A stretch of DNA of 38,539 nt, taken from Thermoplasmata archaeon. Its GTDB lineage: Archaea; Thermoplasmatota; Thermoplasmata; Thermoplasmatales; GCA-001856825. Shown here piece after piece: positions 32,718 through 38,539 of this stretch (position 1 is its first letter; each line of letters starts with the position of its first letter). The stretch spans positions 1-38,539 of the forward strand of contig JAKATW010000155.1 in NCBI GenBank assembly GCA_021827945.1. The letters are read 5' to 3'. The notes under the pieces are model-generated. The model ran no database searches, was not told where the DNA came from, and saw nothing but the letters and a program-made list of their open reading frames with translations. The translations under genes were made by a program, and so were the position numbers.

Positions 32718-35570
32718 ATGACTAGTGATCAAAGAAATAACCAACCATCTATGTCCGATCCTGTACCTGCGCCTCCCAAGAAGCAGGGACTCTCAAATTC
32801 TAAGTGGTATGTCATAATCGTAGTCTTGATTGTGATTATTGCTGCCCTAGGGGTCCTTGCGTTCTATCACCCAACCCCAACGGTGCCCGTGGGGACATCT
32901 GCAGATATAACTGCAGCAAGTGCAGTTGCGCAGTATAATGTTCCGTACAACGTGTCAATAAAGACGAACGGGATGTTCAACAGCATAGACTTCTACTGGG
33001 GAGACGGATCACCTCAGGTGATTCCCTATTCCGGATCTGACTTTGTGAATGTATCGCATACATATACAGCACCTGGATCTTACTATCTCTACTATACAGT
33101 CAACTACAAGACGTCGGTCTTCACAAGCAATAAACAGATCGTACCTGTTTCGGTGAGTGCTGCTTCGACCACACTCCCAGATACAAGCTCTTACGGAGAC
33201 ATAGCACTACAGTCCGCCTCAGCTTCCCCTCTGGTCAACAATACCTGGATCTACTCTCCTGGAACAATTGTATCACTCTTGCTCGGCTACTTCACTCCTC
33301 CCGCAAACAGCAGTTACCAGGTCGTTTCCCAAGCTATTACAGTAATGTTCAACGGGAGTGTTGCTGCAAGTTTCGTACTCCCCTATTTTTTTAACGCCTC
33401 CTCCGGGCTGTATGAACTTCCGCTCAGCAGTGCCATATACAATTTGACTGTAAACCAAGGATATTACCAGGTGGGAATATCAACATATACGGCCAGCGTG
33501 AATGCAACTACGGGAGCAGTTAATTCTTCTCAGGGACTCTTCAAGACCAGCTACTACCTTGACATACCAGTATTCACTAACGCTGCCACCTATACTTCTG
33601 CTGTGAACTCCGTAACTCTAGTCAATGCAGAGGCTCAGACCGGGGGTTACAAGACACTTGACCCGGCCATACAATACGACATTGTGAGCTATGAAGTTCT
33701 GCTGAATACAATGATAACTCTGGTGGGATACAACGGCAGTAGTTCATCTCAGTTCTTCCCGTATCTTGCTGCTTACATGCCAACCATAGCCAACGGTGGC
33801 ATAAACGACAACTGGGCAAATTACACAGTCAAAATAAACTCTACCGAAGCAGGATACAGTGGTAGTTACAGGGTAACCATACAGCCCTATGAGAACTACA
33901 CGTTCCACATCAGGTCCAACGCTACCTTCCAGGATGGGTCCAAGGTCACGGCATGGGATGTAGCTTTCACATTCGCAAGACTCCTGCTATTGGATGCGGG
34001 AAGCCCCGGTACTCCAGGCTGGATCAATGCGCAGTATCTGCTTCCGGGAAATTACTACGCCTCCAATACATTCTGGAACATAACACAGAACATCACGTGG
34101 GACAATGCAACGAATAACGTGACTTTCCACTTCCAGTCTCCGCTAGCTCCAAGTCTCGTTTACGAGATTCTTGGTGATACAAGTGGGGCACAGATCCTCG
34201 ATGCTGCTTGGGTACAGGAACACGGAGGAGGAATCGGATGGAATACATCAGGCTTTGCTGCTTATCCAGCTCACGGAAGCGCTGGGGATTACATCACCTA
34301 TCTCATCAACCATGTGATGGCATCTGGACCTTACATGATTGAATATACAGTACCTGCCTCAGAAGTCGTCCTCATCGCCAATCCCAACTACAATCCTCCA
34401 GGCAACGGATGGGAGCCCAAACCTAAGATAACTACAGTAGTGATAGAATATATGGGACAGGAGACCACGAGGTATCTGCAGCTGAAGTCAGGCTATGCAT
34501 CTATTGCAGGCATCTCTGCTGCAGACTGGTACATTGTTCAGGGGCTTCAGAGCTCAAAGATAGTGAACGTTTTCTCCTTCCCGACTCTGACCATATACTT
34601 CTACGGAATGAACGCCAACATAAACGAAACCATGCTATCTGACCAGTACCCACAAGCCAACGTCCCCCAGACTCTCTTTGATTCTATACAGGTAAGAAGA
34701 GCTTTTGCGGATTCCTACGATTACTCTTACTACCTCGCTAAACAGATAGGTAATGAGGTCTACAACACCACATTCGGAACTGGATATGCTGGAACTCTTC
34801 CATACGGCATGGTGGGATATCAGAGCAACCAGACCCTGGTAGCAGCGGGAGTCTCCCTTCCTGAGTTCAATCTGGCTTATGCAGAACAAAATTGGACAGC
34901 ATTCGAAAATTCAGCACTGTTCAGTGCCATGGGACTGGTACTGTCTCCGACAGGAACTGTTCTCTATAGAGGCTCTCCTCTCAATATACCGATCTTTGTT
35001 CTGACAGCTGATCCCCAGGACGTTGCAGGAGCTTCAACCTGGATCGGTAATCTTGAGAAAGTTATCCCAGGACTTGCCTCAAACATAGTGACTGTTTCAC
35101 TTCCAAATCTGATCGGCTTCCTTGCAACTGGCCAGAACCCTATGCCTGTCTACCTAGCATTCTGGGCTCCTGACTACCCATATCCTACCGATTACATCGT
35201 ACCGATTGCGTGGCCCTCAACGTCCAGCTTCTACACATCAGCAAATGCGTTCTATCCGAGCTGGTTCAACAGCTCATCTAACCCCCTGAGCGGTCTACCG
35301 GGAATGGTTCAACAGTACAACAACCTGACCCTGATGGACAACGCATTTGTGAATGGAACCAAGACAGGTAATCAGGCGCTCTCTCTGCAAAACTTCCATG
35401 CGTTGAATGAAATGCTGGTCAACATGAGCATGTACGTCTACCTGTACCAAGCAAATGGTTTCTGGATCGTGAACACTCACATCAACCCATCAACAATTTC
35501 TGACTATCAGGAGAATGTCATGATGGGTAGCGGAGGAGACATGATGTACAACTATCTCTCTTTCACCTAG
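32718..35570 (+). CDS. Membrane-anchored family 5 solute-binding protein with an N-terminal PKD-like domain
   Basis: 950 residues. A polar, proline-rich N-terminus (PSMSDPVPAPPKK), a single membrane helix (~30-48, WYVIIVVLIVIIAALGVLAF), then a PKD-like domain (~55-145, DFYWGDGSPQVIPYS, HTYTAPGSYYLYYTV). The remainder is an SBP_bac_5 oligopeptide-binding domain: YTFHIRSNATFQDGSKVTAW, TLFDSIQVRRAFADSYD and the C-terminal YQANGFWIVN region. Family 5 proteins feed peptides or sugars to ABC importers. The usual permease and ATPase genes are not in the window, so it may be an orphan or pair with a system elsewhere. The uncleaved helix replaces a lipid anchor. Followed by a T-rich terminator. Confidence 0.85.
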   Translation: MTSDQRNNQPSMSDPVPAPPKKQGLSNSKWYVIIVVLIVIIAALGVLAFYHPTPTVPVGTSADITAASAVAQYNVPYNVSIKTNGMFNSIDFYWGDGSPQVIPYSGSDFVNVSHTYTAPGSYYLYYTVNYKTSVFTSNKQIVPVSVSAASTTLPDTSSYGDIALQSASASPLVNNTWIYSPGTIVSLLLGYFTPPANSSYQVVSQAITVMFNGSVAASFVLPYFFNASSGLYELPLSSAIYNLTVNQGYYQVGISTYTASVNATTGAVNSSQGLFKTSYYLDIPVFTNAATYTSAVNSVTLVNAEAQTGGYKTLDPAIQYDIVSYEVLLNTMITLVGYNGSSSSQFFPYLAAYMPTIANGGINDNWANYTVKINSTEAGYSGSYRVTIQPYENYTFHIRSNATFQDGSKVTAWDVAFTFARLLLLDAGSPGTPGWINAQYLLPGNYYASNTFWNITQNITWDNATNNVTFHFQSPLAPSLVYEILGDTSGAQILDAAWVQEHGGGIGWNTSGFAAYPAHGSAGDYITYLINHVMASGPYMIEYTVPASEVVLIANPNYNPPGNGWEPKPKITTVVIEYMGQETTRYLQLKSGYASIAGISAADWYIVQGLQSSKIVNVFSFPTLTIYFYGMNANINETMLSDQYPQANVPQTLFDSIQVRRAFADSYDYSYYLAKQIGNEVYNTTFGTGYAGTLPYGMVGYQSNQTLVAAGVSLPEFNLAYAEQNWTAFENSALFSAMGLVLSPTGTVLYRGSPLNIPIFVLTADPQDVAGASTWIGNLEKVIPGLASNIVTVSLPNLIGFLATGQNPMPVYLAFWAPDYPYPTDYIVPIAWPSTSSFYTSANAFYPSWFNSSSNPLSGLPGMVQQYNNLTLMDNAFVNGTKTGNQALSLQNFHALNEMLVNMSMYVYLYQANGFWIVNTHINPSTISDYQENVMMGSGGDMMYNYLSFT

Positions 35571-35590
35571 TTTTTTTTCATTTTTTCTTT
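35571..35590 (+). terminator. T-rich terminator of the solute-binding protein gene
   Basis: Directly after TAG come eight T, then CA, six T and C and three T, without a hairpin: a strong archaeal oligo-T terminator. Confidence 0.6.
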
Positions 35591-35612
35591 ATTTTATAAT
35601 ATTCCAATGTAG

Positions 35613-35750
35613 GTATTCCACGAACGCAAGATCGGCAAGTCTTATAGAACAAGATTGGAAAACATGATGAAGAGATACGACGTTTCGATTAACCAAAAAA
35701 TAACCCATGAAAGTCGATCAAGAGCCTATATTGTCCGGTTAAAGAAATGA
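35613..35750 (+). pseudogene. Possible gene remnant, 45 open codons
   Basis: Between two stops the frame reads VFHERKIGKSYRTRLENM, MKRYDVSINQ and SRSRAYIVRLKK before TGA 35748-35750. Codon use looks coding and basic helices suggest a nucleic-acid-binding tail, but the first ATG is 17 codons in and no family is recognised. Probably the end of a lost gene, or chance. Confidence 0.25.
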
Positions 35751-35854
35751 CTACCTCTTATATTTCTGCTCCTCGTCTTTTTGGTCGGATGGTTTGGGTA
35801 GATGGAAGTCTTACATCTTTCCATTAATTGAGGTACAATTCTGACTAGAAAAGA

Positions 35855-35954
35855 TGCCGGGGCTGGGATTTGAACCCAGGACCTCCGGATTTCTCCGGAT
35901 AATTAAGCGTAACTCCCTATGAGTCCGGCGCTCCACCAGCTAAGCTACCCCGGC
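35855..35954 (-). tRNA. tRNA-Met (CAU, elongator type) with a 27-base intron
   Basis: Complete cloverleaf on the minus strand: acceptor GCCGGGG/CCCCGGC plus A73, UA at 8-9, D arm GCTTAGCTGGTGGAGC, anticodon stem CCGGA/TCCGG, loop CTCATAA, variable loop AGGTC, T arm CTGGG-TTCAAAT-CCCAG. Removing 27 bases after CTCATA (position 37) leaves a 73-base mature tRNA. The intron contains a second TCCGG that can pair with the exon stem and form the bulge-helix-bulge splice site. CAU with a G1-C72 pair indicates elongator Met rather than initiator; an Ile2 tRNA is an outside alternative. CCA is not encoded. The 5' fifteen bases overlap the eS1 gene. Confidence 0.92.
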
Positions 35955-36617
35955 TTCGGATTCTTCTTCCTCTTCTTCCACCGGCTCCTCTTCTACTTTT
36001 TCTTCCCTTTTTACCCGCTTGGTTGGCTCGAAAATCTCTGAGCTTCTGATCTCAATCTTCTTTGCCGGATAGATGACCTTGATCTGATCGTAAAGATCGT
36101 TGTATATCTGAGGAGATAGCATGTAAACTACAAACTGACCGACCGGCTGTTCCTTGACCTTTGCCTTTAGGAACTCTGCTATCTTGTTTCTTATTCCGGT
36201 CTCGACGTTGTTTATTACCTTCCTGTCCACTATTATAAGTGGTTTGATCCTGATGTTGACGTTGTCGGATGTGACTGCATCCACGACAAGGTCTATCCTT
36301 GTCTTCCTTCTCCTGATCATCCTTCTTATGTAATCCTGGTTTATTTCGTGTCCCTCAAACTCAGTGAATGCCCTGTCCCCTTCCGTTTTCGTTACCCTGA
36401 AAAAGAGTTTGACGTGACTCTGCTTGTAGTCTCCGGTTATATCCGAAAGAGACGCCTCCGACACCCTGCCTACCATCTCTTCGGGGGAAGAAGCAGGTGA
36501 GCTACCTATTTCCTTCTTGCCGAACGAATCATTGGCCAGTATCGTATACCAGCTCTTTGCCTTCCACTTGTCCTTCACTTTCTTTGTGGCAATTCTGCTT
36601 GCTTTCTCCTTAGCCAA
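35940..36617 (-). CDS. rps3ae: Small ribosomal subunit protein eS1 (S3Ae)
   Basis: 225 residues of the archaeal/eukaryotic eS1 family: DKWKAKSWYTILANDSFGKK near the start, EGHEINQDYIRRMIRRRKTR (~105-125), VDAVTSDNVNIRIKPLIIVD and YDLYDQIKVIYPAKKIEIR, broken here to YDQIKVIYPAKKIEIRSSEI. It ends with a long acidic tail (VEEEPVEEEEEESEAGVA). The start is TTG 36617 (LAKEKASRIATKK); upstream frame stops at once, so no earlier start exists. A TATA box TATTTATTAA at 36651-36660 implies a leader of about 12 bases. The last four codons and the stop (GCC GGG GTA GCT TAG) are also the first 15 bases of tRNA-Met. Confidence 0.93.
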   Translation of the reverse strand: MAKEKASRIATKKVKDKWKAKSWYTILANDSFGKKEIGSSPASSPEEMVGRVSEASLSDITGDYKQSHVKLFFRVTKTEGDRAFTEFEGHEINQDYIRRMIRRRKTRIDLVVDAVTSDNVNIRIKPLIIVDRKVINNVETGIRNKIAEFLKAKVKEQPVGQFVVYMLSPQIYNDLYDQIKVIYPAKKIEIRSSEIFEPTKRVKREEKVEEEPVEEEEEESEAGVA

Positions 36618-36729
36618 ACACTACCATCTCTTCTATCGGCAACGTTTGAGTTAATAAATACTTTTTTGAGTATTGTACGTCTCGATGATATACAACCCTC
36701 ATTCCTTGGCGGAGGCTTATTTCCTCATC

Positions 36730-36738
36730 TATAAATAT
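36730..36738 (+). promoter_or_regulatory. TATA box of pheT
   Basis: TATAAATAT centred 26 bases before ATG 36760, the distance expected when transcription begins at the start codon itself (leaderless message). Confidence 0.6.
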
Positions 36739-36759
36739 GGAGTATCTATCCCTTCTTAA

Positions 36760-38334
36760 ATGGTATTAGTCAGATTTGAGCAGAAGAAACTGTTAAGACT
36801 ATGCGAAGTGTCCCAGGATAAGCTTGTGAAGGTTCCGTGGTTACTTGGAGGGGAGGCAAGAAATGAGGACCAGGACATAGTGATGGAATTCAATCCGGAC
36901 AGACCGGATCTATACTCCATACAGGGCGTGACGAGGGCAATAAGGACGTTCGAGGGCCTTGATCACTTCGCTCCTCTGATCGTCAAGAATGAGGATCTGG
37001 TTGTGAATTCATATCCACCAAGTTACAGACCCTATTTCACTGTGGGTATAGTCAGAGGGGTAAGGGTCAGGGATCTCATCAAGGAGATAATAGACTACCA
37101 GGAAAAGATACACTTTACGATAGGAAGAAACAGGAAGCTCTCATCTATCGGGCTTCACGACCTGAGGAAAGTCAAGTTCCCCATATCATATAAGGAGGTG
37201 ACACGGGACGAGAGATTCATCCCCCTGGGAGAGAGCCAAGAGGTACAGATAGGGGAATTCATGAAACAGAATCCAAAAGCGCTGGAGTATGGAAATCTTG
37301 TTCCCGACAAGATTCCAGGGCTGGTTGACTCTGAGGGACGCATATTTTCGCTCCCTCCGATCCTGAATTCGTCCATTACTACGGTTACCGAAGATACAGA
37401 GGACATACTGGTGGATGTGGAAGGGACCAGCAAGAGCGCGGTGGAAAAAACGATTATACTCATGCTAACTGCATTGGCATACCCCTCTGGAGTTATCTCT
37501 ACACTCAGGATGAATGACAGGATTGTGACAGACATTGAGTATCAAGAGAGGTCTATTTCAAAGAAATCTATCAAGAAGATGCTTGGTTATGATTTATCAG
37601 AAACAGATGTCCACTCTTCGCTTGACAGGATGGGATACGGTTTCAGAGAGGGGAGAGTCATCATCCCCCCGTACAGGACAGATATCATAGCAGATGTCGA
37701 CGTGATGGAAGATATTTTCAAGGGCCTGGGATATGACGGGATCAAGAGGATGAAAGAGGGGTTCGTCAGTTACGGAAAGGAGAATGCCCTCAGGTCAACT
37801 GAGAGCAAACTGAGACATCTGTTGGTGGGGTACGAATTGAATGAGACTGTCAACAGCGTGCTCGTAAACAGCAGGTACAATACGATATATGGATTCAACG
37901 ACGACAGAACGGATCTACTCAATCCAGCGAGCCAGGAACAGGATTCCATCAGGACCAGAATGTCCCCCTCACTCATGCAGACATTCATGAACAATTTCAG
38001 GAACCCATACCCGCAAAGGGTATTCGAGATTGGGAGCGTGGTCGTCGACGGAGGGGAGAAGGATATGTTGGGAATCGCGATAGCAGACAAAACCGCATCC
38101 TTCTCCGAAATCAAGGGAATTTTCGTTGGAATACTTGAGGACCTCGGAATAGAGAATTATGAGATAACGAGAGATGAGCAGGCAATGTATGTGCCGGGCA
38201 GGGTTGCAGGCATAAGTGTCAACGGAAAGAAGGTTGGATTCTTCGGGGAAGTACATCCAAAGCTACTTAAGAACTCGGGAATCAAAATGCCCGTTGCAAT
38301 GGGAGAGCTTGAGATACAGGGGGTCATGTCATGA
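36760..38334 (+). CDS. pheT: Phenylalanyl-tRNA synthetase beta subunit, archaeal type
   Basis: 524 residues, slightly shorter than the ~550 usual in archaea. FNPDRPDLYSIQGVTRAIRT (~44-63) is the conserved N-terminal block; IGLHDLRKVKFPISY (~128-142) is the archaeal/eukaryotic B3/4 region; the B5 domain spans ~265-335, with PPYRTDIIADVDVMEDI (~306-322); the catalytic-like core follows with NPASQEQDSIRTRMSPSLMQ and VFEIGSVV. With PheS it charges tRNA-Phe; PheT carries the editing and tRNA-binding modules. pheS is not adjacent, since the gene upstream is the divergent eS1. The stop overlaps the ATG of a NOG1-like GTPase (ATGA), so the two form an operon. A leaderless promoter is at 36730-36738. 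Confidence 0.95.
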   Translation: MVLVRFEQKKLLRLCEVSQDKLVKVPWLLGGEARNEDQDIVMEFNPDRPDLYSIQGVTRAIRTFEGLDHFAPLIVKNEDLVVNSYPPSYRPYFTVGIVRGVRVRDLIKEIIDYQEKIHFTIGRNRKLSSIGLHDLRKVKFPISYKEVTRDERFIPLGESQEVQIGEFMKQNPKALEYGNLVPDKIPGLVDSEGRIFSLPPILNSSITTVTEDTEDILVDVEGTSKSAVEKTIILMLTALAYPSGVISTLRMNDRIVTDIEYQERSISKKSIKKMLGYDLSETDVHSSLDRMGYGFREGRVIIPPYRTDIIADVDVMEDIFKGLGYDGIKRMKEGFVSYGKENALRSTESKLRHLLVGYELNETVNSVLVNSRYNTIYGFNDDRTDLLNPASQEQDSIRTRMSPSLMQTFMNNFRNPYPQRVFEIGSVVVDGGEKDMLGIAIADKTASFSEIKGIFVGILEDLGIENYEITRDEQAMYVPGRVAGISVNGKKVGFFGEVHPKLLKNSGIKMPVAMGELEIQGVMS

Positions 38335-38539
38335 TTCCGGAAAAGTTACCGACAGTTCCCGATTCAAAAGAGATCATTGAAAGGAGCTTCAAGGAAATAA
38401 AGAAGGTACAGGATATCTACCTCCCAAGCTTTCTCAACAAGCTGAAATCCCTGTCAATCCAGAAAATAAAGTTGATGGAATCAGTCGCAACAAAGGCGAT
38501 AGGGAGGGTTTATGACGGTTTCCCAAAGATAGAAGAAGA
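38331..38539 (+). CDS. NOG1-like GTPase, N-terminal part (runs off the window)
   Basis: ATG 38331 opens MIPEKLPTVPDSKEIIERSF followed by helices KEIKKVQDIYLPS and KIKLMESVATKAIGRVYDGF, the N-terminal helical bundle of NOG1-family GTPases. In eukaryotes NOG1 helps assemble the 60S subunit; archaeal forms are thought to act in large-subunit maturation. Only the first 69 codons are present; the GTPase motifs lie beyond the end. The start overlaps the pheT stop by 4 bases, so translation is coupled. Confidence 0.75.
   Translation, partial: MIPEKLPTVPDSKEIIERSFKEIKKVQDIYLPSFLNKLKSLSIQKIKLMESVATKAIGRVYDGFPKIEE

Noticed and set aside
35855-35954. Initiator tRNA-Met
   Set aside because: It begins with a G1-C72 pair, and the anticodon stem lacks the three consecutive G-C pairs of initiators.

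Overview
The window looks like a chromosome segment of a thermoacidophilic archaeon of the Thermoplasmata (Thermoplasmatales or a close relative). The evidence is the archaeal-type pheT, ribosomal protein eS1 (S3Ae), a NOG1-like GTPase, an elongator tRNA-Met with an intron at the canonical 37/38 site, TATA boxes about 26 bases upstream of start codons (leaderless style), a DUF973 membrane protein, a thermopsin-like acid protease and large surface proteins built from 'ETGLPxGTxW' repeats. Species cannot be named from sequence alone.

Region by region. (1) 1-5300 is an accessory zone: the end of a VapB-like antitoxin with a broken vapC; an SSV/methanogen-type tyrosine integrase cut in two by a tnpB (IS200/IS605) gene, with about 100 codons of its catalytic core lost; an AbiEi/AbiEii type IV toxin-antitoxin pair with a palindromic operator; and an AbrB-type antitoxin beside an internally deleted vapC. 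A 9-base direct repeat brackets the integrase-AbiE part. (2) 5365-7725 holds membrane and small proteins of unknown role. (3) 8299-19356 is a surface-protein region: a multiply broken secreted-protein pseudogene, a 2236-residue surface protein (cohesin-like module, Asp-box propeller, second propeller-like part, PEGA-like module, membrane anchor), a toxin-like relic, and a 925-residue thermopsin-like protein with the same repeat and anchor design. (4) 19495-25853 has a truncated ftsZ relic, an MNT/HEPN toxin-antitoxin pair with a near-perfect operator palindrome, an amidohydrolase, an alpha/beta hydrolase, a family 2 glycosyltransferase preceded by a coupled 35-codon ORF, and an intact VapBC pair whose promoter lies inside a palindrome. 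(5) 26177-35570 is metabolic and transport: DUF973; a PLP-decarboxylase/MFS operon; a 3-hydroxyacyl-CoA dehydrogenase/ThDP-enzyme operon; and a membrane-anchored, PKD-bearing family 5 solute-binding protein. (6) 35855-38539 is core translation: tRNA-Met overlapping the 3' end of the eS1 gene, then the divergent pheT-NOG1 operon.

How it works together: secreted protease, surface proteins and an oligopeptide-type binding protein suit a peptide-scavenging life in acid, with amino-acid/acyl-CoA enzymes and a transporter beside them. Toxin-antitoxin loci are dense (six intact or broken loci in 26 kb), and several neighbouring genes are decayed, so the left two thirds is a turnover zone abutting conserved translation genes. 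The most unusual points are the 15-base overlap of the eS1 coding region with tRNA-Met, the ftsZ fragment, the tnpB-split integrase and the chimeric giant surface protein.
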